Positions 8,184 through 15,290 of a DNA stretch of 64,000 nucleotides are shown here, piece by piece. Origin of the DNA: Falsiroseomonas sp046052145 (GTDB lineage Bacteria; Pseudomonadota; Alphaproteobacteria; Acetobacterales; Acetobacteraceae); the NCBI GenBank assembly GCA_046052145.1, contig JBJOMW010000014.1, positions 1 through 64,000 on the forward strand, given 5' to 3'. Position 1 is the stretch's first letter. Every line of letters begins with the position of its first letter. The notes beneath the pieces were generated by a model. It had not been told where the DNA came from. It saw only the letters and a program-made list of their open reading frames with translations, and did not search any database. Made by a program: the position numbers and the translations under genes.

Positions 8184-9137
8184 CTACTCGGCGCGGATTC
8201 CGGCGGCCTGGACCACGGCGGCCCAGCGGCGGACCTCGGCGGCGACGAAGGCCTGGTATTCCGCGGCGCTCATCCGGCGTGGGGTGGCGCCGGCCTCGAC
8301 CAGGCGGGGGGCGACATCCGGATGGGCCAGCGCCGCCAGCACCTCGGCATTCAGGCGCGCCGTGATCGGCGCCGGCAGCCCGGCCGGGCCCGAGAGGCCG
8401 AACCAGGTGGAGGCGACGAGGTCCGGGTAGCCGAGCTCGGGGAAGGTCGGCACATCCGGCCAGCCTTCCACCCGCTGCGCGGCGGTGACGGCCAACAGAC
8501 GAAAGCGCTCGTTCCGCCCGGCCTCGACCAGCGTGGTGATGATGGCGTCCACATTGCCGGCGGCGAGGTCGTTCATCATCGGCCCCGAGCCGCGATAGGG
8601 TACATGCGTCGTCTCGATCCCCGCCGCGCGCTTCAGAATTTCCTGCTTGGCGTGGGAGGAGGTGCCGTTCCCCGGGCTGCCGATGCTCATTCCCGGCCGG
8701 GCGCGTGCGGCGGCGATGAAATCCGCCAGGCTCCGGATCGGGCTCGACGCGCTCACCACCAGCACGGAGGGGACTTCGGCCATCAGCGCCACATGGGTGA
8801 AGTCCCGCACCGAATCATAGGGCATGGCGCGATAGACGCTCGGCCCCACCCCATGGCTCGCGATGTTGGAGACGACGAAGGCGAGCCCATCCGGCGGGCT
8901 TTTCGCCACGAGGTCGGAGCCGAGCGTGCCGCCCGCGCCGGCGCGGTTCTCGATCACGAAGGACTGGCCGAGCGTGACCGACAGCCGCTGCGCGACAAGG
9001 CGCGCCACCACATCGGTGGTGCCGCCCGGCGGGAAGGGCACGATCATCCGCACCGGGCGTGAGGGCCAGGCCTGCGCATGCGCGACGCTCGGCAACGCCA
9101 GGGCGGCAGGCAGGGCAAGAAGGTGGCGGCGGCGCAT
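8184..9137 (-). CDS. Tripartite tricarboxylate transporter substrate-binding protein (Bug/TctC)
   Basis: The 317-residue periplasmic receptor has a signal peptide (RRRHLLALPAALALPSVAHAQ) followed by WPSRPVRMIVPFPPGGTTD, the first binding loop of the Bug family. Later landmarks are ENRAGAGGTLGSD, GSPGNGTSSH and HVPYRGSGPMMNDL. Bug proteins bind carboxylates, amides or aromatic acids and deliver them to TctA/TctB membrane subunits, which are not in this window. It lies 25 bases downstream of the hydrolase gene on the same strand, so the ligand may relate to the acyl-CoA pathway encoded there. Confidence 0.9.
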   Translation of the reverse strand: MRRRHLLALPAALALPSVAHAQAWPSRPVRMIVPFPPGGTTDVVARLVAQRLSVTLGQSFVIENRAGAGGTLGSDLVAKSPPDGLAFVVSNIASHGVGPSVYRAMPYDSVRDFTHVALMAEVPSVLVVSASSPIRSLADFIAAARARPGMSIGSPGNGTSSHAKQEILKRAAGIETTHVPYRGSGPMMNDLAAGNVDAIITTLVEAGRNERFRLLAVTAAQRVEGWPDVPTFPELGYPDLVASTWFGLSGPAGLPAPITARLNAEVLAALAHPDVAPRLVEAGATPRRMSAAEYQAFVAAEVRRWAAVVQAAGIRAE

Positions 9138-9162
9138 CGGCGGTCTCCGGTCGAGTGCTGGT

Positions 9163-9993
9163 CTATACGGCGCGCGCGAGCAGGCGCGAAAGGGCAGCGT
9201 TGAAGGCCTCAGGCGCCTCGTACATCACCCAATGGCCGGCGCCGGGGATCAGCTCGATCGCGGCATCCGGGCGCACGCTGCGCAGCGCCTCCAGCCGCTC
9301 GGCCATGTGTGGCACGGCGACCTGGTCGGCCTCGCCCCAGATGGCGCCGAGCGGGGCGGGGCTGCGGGCCAGCGCATCGCGCAGCATGCCGGTGGTGGCG
9401 AAGCCGCGGCTGCGGGTGCGCGCATGCACCGTGTTCCATTCCTGGATCTCGAGGGCGAGCGCGTCGATCCGCGCGGGGTCCTTGATCATCAGCGACGCCA
9501 GGTTGTGCCGATGCGCCGCGACCCGCGCCTCGCCTTCCTTGTCGCGGATTTTCATCAGCGGCGTCTCGCCGCGCGCCACGCCGAGCGCGCCGGCGCCGAC
9601 GATGGTCAGGCTGCGCAGCGCCGCACCCAGCTCGGCCGCGACATGGCCGGCGATGTTGGAGCCGAAGGAGAAGCCGACGAGGTCCATGCGCGAGGTATCG
9701 CGCAGGATGGCGCGCAGCCCGGCGGTAACGACGGTCGCGATGGTGGGCGGATCGCCCGGCTCGGGCGCGGCGTCGCTCTCGCCGAGGCCGGGCAGGTCGG
9801 CGGCGATGACGCAGCGCGTCGCCGCGAAAGGCTGGATCTGCCGTACCCAATGCCGCCAGGACCCGTTGCCGCCATGCAGCAGCACGAGCGGCGCGCCCGC
9901 GCCTTCGTTCCAGGCGTGCCAGACCATGTGGCCCGCTTCGCAGGGCGTCTCGATCCGCCGTGCGGCGGCGGTGAGCGACGTCAGGATGTCCAT
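9163..9993 (-). CDS. Alpha/beta-fold hydrolase
   Basis: The 276-residue product shows the oxyanion region PLVLLHGGNGSWRHW, the nucleophile elbow VGFSFGSNIAG and a C-terminal IPGAGHWVMYEAPEAF containing the catalytic His, so the Ser-Asp-His triad is complete. I chose ATG 9993 because it overlaps the stop of the acyl-CoA dehydrogenase by one base (TGATG), indicating translational coupling. The substrate is unknown; hydrolysis of an ester, lactone or C-C bond during catabolism fits the neighbours. Confidence 0.85.
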   Translation of the reverse strand: MDILTSLTAAARRIETPCEAGHMVWHAWNEGAGAPLVLLHGGNGSWRHWVRQIQPFAATRCVIAADLPGLGESDAAPEPGDPPTIATVVTAGLRAILRDTSRMDLVGFSFGSNIAGHVAAELGAALRSLTIVGAGALGVARGETPLMKIRDKEGEARVAAHRHNLASLMIKDPARIDALALEIQEWNTVHARTRSRGFATTGMLRDALARSPAPLGAIWGEADQVAVPHMAERLEALRSVRPDAAIELIPGAGHWVMYEAPEAFNAALSRLLARAV

Positions 9994-11159
9994 CAATAAC
10001 TCTTCGGCAGGCCGAGCACGCGCTCGGCGATGTGGCAAAGGATCAGCTGCGGGCTGACCGGCGCGATGCGGGGGATGAAGCTCTCGCGCAAAAGGCGCTC
10101 CAGGTGGAACTCCTCAGCATAGCCATAGCCGCCGAGCGTCATCACGGCGGTCTCGGCGGCTTCGAAGCCGGCTTCGCCCGCCAGCCATTTCGCGGCATTC
10201 GCCTCTGGCCCGCAGGGCAGGCCCTGGTCGTAGCGCCAGGCGGCCTGCATGGTCATCAGCCGCGCGGCTTCGAGCTTCATCCAGCAGGCGGCGAGTGGAT
10301 GCTGCACGCCCTGGTTCCGGCCGATCTCGCGCCCGAACACCACGCGTTCCTTGGCATAGGACGCGGCGCGCGCGATGGCGGCATGGCCGATGCCGACCGC
10401 CTCCGCCGCGACCAGGATTCGTTCGGGGTTCAGCCCATGCAGGATGTAGTCGAAGCCCTTGCCTTCCTCGCCGATGCGGTCCTCGACCGGCACTTCGAGG
10501 CCGTCGATGAAGAGCTGGTTCGAATCGACCGCATGGCGGCCCATCTTCGGGATCTCCCGCACCTCGACCCGGCCGCGGTCGAGCGCGGTGTAGAACAGCG
10601 AGAGGCCTTCCGAGCGCTTCTTTGCCTGTTCGATCGGCGTGGTGCGGGCCAGCAGCAGCACGCGGTCGGCGACCTGGGCGGTGCTGATCCAGACCTTCTG
10701 GCCATGCACGACATAACGGTCCCCGCGCCGCTCAGCGAAGGTCTTGAGCTGCGTGGTGTCGAGCCCGGTGTTGGGTTCCGTCACCGCGAAGCAGGCCTTC
10801 TCCTGCCCCGCAATCAGGGGGGGGAGCATGCGGGCCTTCTGCGCCTCGGTGCCGAAGACCACGACGGGCATGGGGCCGAAGATGTTCATGTGCACGGCCG
10901 ACGCGCCGGTCATGCCCGCGCCCGATTGGGCGATGGCCTGCATCATCACCGTCGCCTCGGAGACGCCGAGTCCCGCCCCGCCGACCGCCTCCGGCATGCA
11001 GATGCCAAGCCAGCCTTCATCGGCCATCGCGCGGTGGAAGTCGTGCGGGAAGCGCGCGCTGCGGTCGGCTTCCAGCCAATAGGCATCGCCGAAGCGGGCG
11101 CAGAGCTTCTCCATCGCCTCGCGGATGGAACGCTGGGTGTCGGTCTCTCGAAAATCCAT
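9993..11159 (-). CDS. Acyl-CoA dehydrogenase family protein
   Basis: The 388-residue FAD flavoenzyme has the family's N-terminal helical domain, then ACFAVTEPNTGLDTTQLKT (FAD/substrate strand), QKVWISTAQVADR, and the C-terminal LGGYGYAEEFHLERLLRES motif. It oxidises an acyl-CoA to the enoyl-CoA. The ATG at 11159 gives MDFRETDTQRSIREA, a typical family N-terminus; an upstream extension reads through the divergent promoter and is rejected. It heads the group dehydrogenase, hydrolase, Bug receptor. Confidence 0.93.
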   Translation of the reverse strand: MDFRETDTQRSIREAMEKLCARFGDAYWLEADRSARFPHDFHRAMADEGWLGICMPEAVGGAGLGVSEATVMMQAIAQSGAGMTGASAVHMNIFGPMPVVVFGTEAQKARMLPPLIAGQEKACFAVTEPNTGLDTTQLKTFAERRGDRYVVHGQKVWISTAQVADRVLLLARTTPIEQAKKRSEGLSLFYTALDRGRVEVREIPKMGRHAVDSNQLFIDGLEVPVEDRIGEEGKGFDYILHGLNPERILVAAEAVGIGHAAIARAASYAKERVVFGREIGRNQGVQHPLAACWMKLEAARLMTMQAAWRYDQGLPCGPEANAAKWLAGEAGFEAAETAVMTLGGYGYAEEFHLERLLRESFIPRIAPVSPQLILCHIAERVLGLPKSY

Positions 11160-11229
11160 GCCGGGCTGTTTCCTCCCGCGCCAGCGTGCCAGTCTCGCGC
11201 GCGAACGCAACTGCCCGGACCGCTGCCAG

Positions 11230-12330
11230 ATGCTGCAAATGCCGCCCGCCGAACCCGGCATGCGCGAGGAGGATGTGGACACCCCCGCGCTGATCCTCGA
11301 CCTCGACGCCTTCGAGCACAACCTCGACACCATGGCCGCACTACTGGCGCCGACCGGCACGAAGCTCCGCGCGCATGCCAAGACGCATAAATCGCCGATC
11401 GTCGCGCTGGCCCAGATGCGCCGCGGCGCCGTCGGCCAATGCGTCCAGAAGGTCGCGGAAGCCGAGGCGCTGGCCTGGGGCGGCGTGCCGGATATCCTGG
11501 TCAGCAATGAGGTGATCGCGCCGCGGAAACTCGCGCGCCTTGCCGCGCTGTCGCGCATCGCCAAGGTCGCGGTCTGCGCCGACGATGCGCGCGGCATCGC
11601 CGCGATCGAGCAGGCCGCCGAGGCCGCGGGCCTCCGGATGACAGTGCTGGTCGAGATCGATGTCGGCTCTGGCCGCTGCGGTGTCGAGCCAGGGCCCCAG
11701 GCGGTGGCGCTGGCCGAGCGCATCGCCGCCAGCCCGCACCTGATCTTCGGCGGCCTCCAGGCCTATCACGGCAGCGCGCAGCACCGCCGCACGCCGGAGG
11801 AACGCCAGGCCGCCATCGCCCATGCCGCGGAGGGTACGCGCCGCACCGTCGAGCAATGCCGCCAGCGCGGGCTCGATTGCGCGATCGTCGGCGGCGCCGG
11901 CAGCGGCACCTTCGCGCTGGAGGCCGGGAGCGGCGTCTGGACCGAGATCCAGGCCGGTTCCTATGCCTTCATGGATGCGGATTACGCCCGCAACCAGGAC
12001 CCGCCGCCCTTCCGCCATGCGCTGTTCGTGCTGGCGCAGGTGATGAGCGCGCCGCGCGACGGCGTCGCGGTGCTCGATGCCGGCCACAAGGCGGTGCCGA
12101 CCGATTCCGGCTTCCCGCTGGTGCATGGTTTTCCCGGCGCGACCTACACCGGTGCGTCGGACGAGCACGGCACGCTGAAGGGGGAGGAACTGCCGGAACT
12201 TGGGCAGAAGGTGCGGCTCGTGCCCGGCCATTGCGACCCGACGGTGGACCGCTACGACTGGTATGTCGGCGTGCGGAAGGGCCGGGTGGAATGCCTCTGG
12301 CCGGTCGCCGCGCGGGGCGGGATGGCCTGA
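11230..12330 (+). CDS. DSD1-family PLP enzyme (D-threonine/3-hydroxyaspartate aldolase-like)
   Basis: The product is about 366 residues with an alanine-racemase-like N-terminal barrel and a C-terminal metal-binding domain. TPALILDLDAFEHNL and LRAHAKTHKSP contain the PLP lysine. The segment LVPGHCDPTVDRYDWYVG near the end carries the His and Cys metal ligands of the D-threonine aldolase/D-serine dehydratase group. The start is uncertain: ATGs at 11230, 11239 and 11260 are all in frame. The longest keeps PPAEPGM before the conserved part, as in 3-hydroxyaspartate aldolases. The gene is divergent from the acyl-CoA dehydrogenase gene. Confidence 0.85.
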   Translation: MLQMPPAEPGMREEDVDTPALILDLDAFEHNLDTMAALLAPTGTKLRAHAKTHKSPIVALAQMRRGAVGQCVQKVAEAEALAWGGVPDILVSNEVIAPRKLARLAALSRIAKVAVCADDARGIAAIEQAAEAAGLRMTVLVEIDVGSGRCGVEPGPQAVALAERIAASPHLIFGGLQAYHGSAQHRRTPEERQAAIAHAAEGTRRTVEQCRQRGLDCAIVGGAGSGTFALEAGSGVWTEIQAGSYAFMDADYARNQDPPPFRHALFVLAQVMSAPRDGVAVLDAGHKAVPTDSGFPLVHGFPGATYTGASDEHGTLKGEELPELGQKVRLVPGHCDPTVDRYDWYVGVRKGRVECLWPVAARGGMA

Positions 12331-12339
12331 GGCTTAGCC

Positions 12340-12365
12340 CCGCATCGCGTCAGGACGCGATGCGG
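12340..12365. terminator. Bidirectional hairpin between convergent genes
   Basis: A perfect 12-bp stem (CCGCATCGCGTC and its complement) with a two-base loop sits between the stops of the aldolase and the carboxypeptidase. It has no T-tract, so it may act with Rho or serve as a transcript end-stabiliser. Confidence 0.6.
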
Positions 12366-12366
12366 A

Positions 12367-13548
12367 TCAGCGCAGCTCGGCGGTCCGGATCGTGCCCAGG
12401 TTGCGGGGCGCCGAGGCCGGCACGGGTTGTGTCTGCGTCTGGGTCTGCGGCGCAGGCCGCGCGGCCGGCTGCGTCCGCGTGGTCGTCTGCTGCGGGCGGG
12501 TCGTCGTGGTGCTGCGGGCCTGCTGGGTCGTGGGCCGCGCCCGCGGCGCCGTTTGCGCTGCGTTGGTGCGCGGCGCTGCGGCCGCAGCAGGGCGGGTGTT
12601 GGTGGCCGGGGCACTGGCGGCTTGCGTCGTGCTGACCGGCCGCGCGGCAGGGGCGCCGGCCCGCGGCAGCGGCGCGGATTGGGCGGTGCGGAGCATCGCG
12701 GGCGACGCCGCGGTCGCGCGGCCCGCGACGCCAAGCTGGTCGAAGCCGCGGTCGAGCAAGCTGGCCATGTGCTGGTCGCGCTCAACCCAGGAATTGCCGC
12801 CGAAGACGGCGCCGACCACGCGCTGGCCACCGCGGCTCGCGCTGGTCACGATGTTGAAGCCCGACGCGTTGATAAAGCCGGTCTTGATCCCGTCCACACC
12901 CTCATAGCTTTCCAGCATCCGGTTGTGGTTGCGGATGCGGATGCCGCCGAACTGGGCGTGGGAGACGCCGAAATAATGGTAGTGCTGCGGGAAGTCGGCG
13001 AGCAGCCGCCGGCCCAGCAGGGCCATGTCCCGCGCCGTGGTCACCTGTTCGGTGTTCGGCAGGCCGGAGGCGTTGCGGAAGGTGGTGCGGCTCATCCCCA
13101 GGGCGCGGGCGCGCATCGTCATCGCCTGGGCGAAGCCCGTCTCGGTCCCGCCCAGGCGCTCCCCGACCGCCGCGGCGACGTCGTTGGCCGAACGCGTGAC
13201 CAGCGCCAGGATCGCCTGTTCCACGGTGATGGAGTTCCCGGCCGGGATGCCGAGCTTGGAGGGCGGGCGAGAGGCCGCCTCCTCGGAGAAGGTGATGCGG
13301 CTGTCGAGGTTGAGCCGGCCATCGCGCAGCGCCTCGAACACCATGTAGAGGGTCATCATCTTGGTGAGCGAGGCGGGGTGGCGCGTCTCATCGGCATTGG
13401 CGGCGACAAGGACGTTGCCGGTGCGGCTTTCCACCACGATGGCGGCGTAGCGATGGCCGCCGATCTGGGCGCTCGCAGGCGTTGCGGTGGCGGTAAGGAC
13501 ACAGGCCAGAAGGCCCGCGCACAGGGCATGCCCAAGACGCATCCGCAA
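12367..13548 (-). CDS. D-alanyl-D-alanine carboxypeptidase family protein (low-molecular-weight PBP)
   Basis: The 393-residue product has a signal peptide (1-27). Its transpeptidase-fold domain carries the three penicillin-binding motifs: S60-L-T-K63, S120-A-N122 and K222-T-G224. It would trim the terminal D-Ala of peptidoglycan stem peptides in the periplasm. The last 120 or so residues are not the usual PBP5 C-terminal domain but a low-complexity Ala/Pro/Thr/Gln stretch ending RTAELR, perhaps a wall- or membrane-proximal linker. An SOS-like GTTC-N7-GTTC sequence lies about 75 bp upstream. Confidence 0.9.
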   Translation of the reverse strand: MRMRLGHALCAGLLACVLTATATPASAQIGGHRYAAIVVESRTGNVLVAANADETRHPASLTKMMTLYMVFEALRDGRLNLDSRITFSEEAASRPPSKLGIPAGNSITVEQAILALVTRSANDVAAAVGERLGGTETGFAQAMTMRARALGMSRTTFRNASGLPNTEQVTTARDMALLGRRLLADFPQHYHYFGVSHAQFGGIRIRNHNRMLESYEGVDGIKTGFINASGFNIVTSASRGGQRVVGAVFGGNSWVERDQHMASLLDRGFDQLGVAGRATAASPAMLRTAQSAPLPRAGAPAARPVSTTQAASAPATNTRPAAAAAPRTNAAQTAPRARPTTQQARSTTTTRPQQTTTRTQPAARPAPQTQTQTQPVPASAPRNLGTIRTAELR

Positions 13549-13623
13549 TCATCCCCCTGGCCCGGCACCCCCGTGCCGCGCGAATGAGCCCAATCTATTG
13601 AATACCGACTCCAGCTGTCCAGT

Positions 13624-13638
13624 GAACGTATAACGAAC
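13624..13638 (-). promoter_or_regulatory. Possible LexA (SOS) box upstream of the carboxypeptidase
   Basis: Read on the minus strand this is GTTC-GTTATAC-GTTC, the direct-repeat form GTTC-N7-GTTC recognised by alphaproteobacterial LexA. It lies 76-90 bases upstream of the carboxypeptidase start. The spacer differs from the usual T-rich one, and about one chance match per window is expected, so support is weak. Confidence 0.3.
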
Positions 13639-13764
13639 ATATAGTTAGCGCAGCCACTTGCGCAGCGGCCTTGCGTCCGGCTGCGAAGCCATGGCCGCGT
13701 CTGGCGCTGCGCCCGGCAGCAGGGCCCGCGACCCGGCCATGGCTCGGTCACAAAAGCGCGAATG

Positions 13765-13775
13765 CTGCACTGCAA
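13765..13775 (+). promoter_or_regulatory. PhaR-like box 1 (near match)
   Basis: CTGC-ACT-GCAA matches seven of the eight defined bases of the published PhaR recognition sequence CTGC-N3/4-GCAG. It is followed by an A-tract and lies about 140 bases upstream of the phasin start. PhaR represses phasin genes until polyhydroxyalkanoate granules appear. Confidence 0.45.
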
Positions 13776-13822
13776 AAAAATGCTTGCATGGATGTTGGCT
13801 GGCCCACTAGAACGGCGGCGTG

Positions 13823-13833
13823 CTGCGCTGCAG
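13823..13833 (+). promoter_or_regulatory. PhaR-like box 2 (perfect match)
   Basis: CTGC-GCT-GCAG matches CTGC-N3-GCAG exactly and sits 78 bases upstream of the phasin ATG, 58 bases after box 1. Two such boxes before a phasin gene fit autoregulated granule-protein control. Confidence 0.55.
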
Positions 13834-13910
13834 CAAAATCCCAGGGGCCGGATGGTCGGCTCCCGGCGGGCCTTGAGGCCCAGCCGCTACCGATCGCGAG
13901 GAGCACGAGG

Positions 13911-14420
13911 ATGGCTACGGCGCCGAAGGACAGCAAGCGCTCGATCGCCCTGGTGGCGGATGTGCAGGGCGCGCAGGCGAAGAAGTTGATCGAGAACGGC
14001 GCCGCCGAGGCGCGTGTGGCAATGGAGAAGAACATGGAACAGGTGACGAAGCAGGCTGAGACGTTCTTCAAGGCTGCCGAGGAGGCCGCTGAGTTCGGCC
14101 GTGGCAACCTCGAGGCGGTGACCAAGTCCGCGCAGCTGATGGCGGTTGGCTTCCAGGACCTCGGCAAGCAGGTCTTCGCGGTGACGCAGGCCCTGACCGA
14201 CCACGCGATGGAGAGCGCCAAGGCGCTGGCCGCCGTGAAGAGCCTGAAGGAAGCCGCCGACATCCAGGCCGCCTTCGCCAAGGCCTCCATGGAGCGCTCC
14301 ATGAGCGAGGCGACGAAGCTGCAGGAAGCGACCCTCCGCATGGCCGAGCAGGCCTATGCGCCGCTCACCGCGCGGATGACGCTCGCGGCCGAGAAGTTCG
14401 GCAAGCCGCTCGCGGCCTGA
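13911..14420 (+). CDS. phaP: Phasin family protein
   Basis: The 169-residue all-helical protein is rich in Ala, Lys, Glu and Gln. It has the phasin_2 pattern: AKKLIENGAAEARVAMEKNMEQ, then TFFKAAEEAAEFGRGNLEAV and a C-terminal amphipathic helix. Phasins coat polyhydroxyalkanoate granules; some alphaproteobacterial members act as general surface or chaperone-like proteins. ATG 13911 has GAGGAGCACGAGG upstream. Two PhaR-like boxes in the promoter and a strong terminator right after make this a single-gene transcript. Confidence 0.88.
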   Translation: MATAPKDSKRSIALVADVQGAQAKKLIENGAAEARVAMEKNMEQVTKQAETFFKAAEEAAEFGRGNLEAVTKSAQLMAVGFQDLGKQVFAVTQALTDHAMESAKALAAVKSLKEAADIQAAFAKASMERSMSEATKLQEATLRMAEQAYAPLTARMTLAAEKFGKPLAA

Positions 14421-14460
14421 TCCGGCTTGCCGGGGCGGTCCGCCGCCCCGGCCAAAGCAA

Positions 14461-14510
14461 AGGGCCTGGCGGCCTGTCCTTCGGGACGGGCCGTTCCAGG
14501 CCCTTTTTTG
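14461..14510 (+). terminator. Rho-independent terminator after phasin gene
   Basis: The stem AGGGCCTGG/CCAGGCCCT (14461-14469 with 14496-14504) encloses a nested hairpin with a CTTCGG-type loop and runs into six T residues at 14504-14509. A second GC hairpin at about 14430-14452 precedes it. Confidence 0.9.
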
Positions 14511-14766
14511 TTGCGCCCCGCCCGACGGGCATGCCGGCCCGGCGCATCATCCTTGGCCCAAGATCGCCGCAGGCCCTTCACTCGCGGCCCGGCACTCCGA
14601 TATCCTGTCCGGGTGTCCGCTGCTGGGGGCGCCCGGCCCGGGCGCCGGGCGGGCAGGTGCCACTCAGGCGCCGCCCTGGCGGCCTCGCTTGGGCGGTCTG
14701 GCCAGCAAGGATTTTCAGGGACCTCGGTCCTGGCTTTCGACACACAAGGCGCGCACCAAGGCAGGC

Positions 14767-15120
14767 ATGAGCGATACGGACAAGCGGAACGGTGCAGGTG
14801 GGGGCAACGGCGCGGGCGGCGACACGCCGGGCACGGGCGTCGTCGTCAAGGCGCGGCCGCGCACGCGCAAGCCCGCCATGTACAAGGTCCTGATGCTCAA
14901 TGACGACTACACGCCGATGGAGTTCGTCGTGCATGTCCTCGAACGCTTCTTCCAGAAGAACCGGGAGGAGGCGACGCGCATCATGCTGCATGTGCACCGC
15001 CGCGGCGTCGGCGTCTGCGGGGTCTTCACTTACGAGGTTGCGGAGCACAAGGTGACGCAGGTGATGGATCTGGCCCGCCAGAACCAGCACCCGCTTCAGT
15101 GCACCATCGAGAAGGAATGA
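14767..15120 (+). CDS. clpS: ATP-dependent Clp protease adaptor ClpS
   Basis: The 117-residue adaptor delivers N-end-rule substrates to ClpAP. After a flexible Gly-rich N-terminal tail come YKVLMLNDDYTPMEFVVHVL (hydrophobic pocket and ClpA-binding face), RIMLHVHRRGVGVCGVFTYEVAE and the C-terminal HPLQCTIEKE, all diagnostic. I chose ATG 14767 (MSDTDKRNG); an in-frame start 78 bases upstream adds unrelated residues. It is followed by clpA after 170 bases, the classic clpSA order. Confidence 0.96.
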   Translation: MSDTDKRNGAGGGNGAGGDTPGTGVVVKARPRTRKPAMYKVLMLNDDYTPMEFVVHVLERFFQKNREEATRIMLHVHRRGVGVCGVFTYEVAEHKVTQVMDLARQNQHPLQCTIEKE

Positions 15121-15290
15121 GGTGTCCTGCCCGGCAGGTTCGGGCACCTTGTTCAGACTGAAGTGGGTTACCCGCCGCAATGACGAAGCGGGACCCTGTC
15201 GCAAGGGGGAGGCAGTGACCACATTGAGGGCAACCCGGCTCGAGGCGCTCTGTTGAGCGCTTCGGTCACCCGATAGGGAGCGTCATCAGC

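Larger units (their letters stand above)
13549..13910. other. Divergent intergenic region between carboxypeptidase and phasin genes
   Basis: This 362-bp gene-free stretch separates two divergent genes. It holds a GAAC-N7-GAAC element at 13624-13638 in a locally AT-rich patch, and two PhaR-like boxes at 13765-13775 and 13823-13833 close to the phasin start. I saw no convincing gene: the translated frames here are short and lack ribosome-binding sites. Confidence 0.7.

Noticed and set aside
8863..10057. Long plus-strand frames opposite the Bug and hydrolase genes
   Set aside because: Shadows; the minus strand holds complete signal peptide and catalytic motifs.
10510..10525. GGTTCGAATCGA resembling a tRNA T-loop
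   Set aside because: It lies inside the acyl-CoA dehydrogenase gene and no cloverleaf can be built around it.
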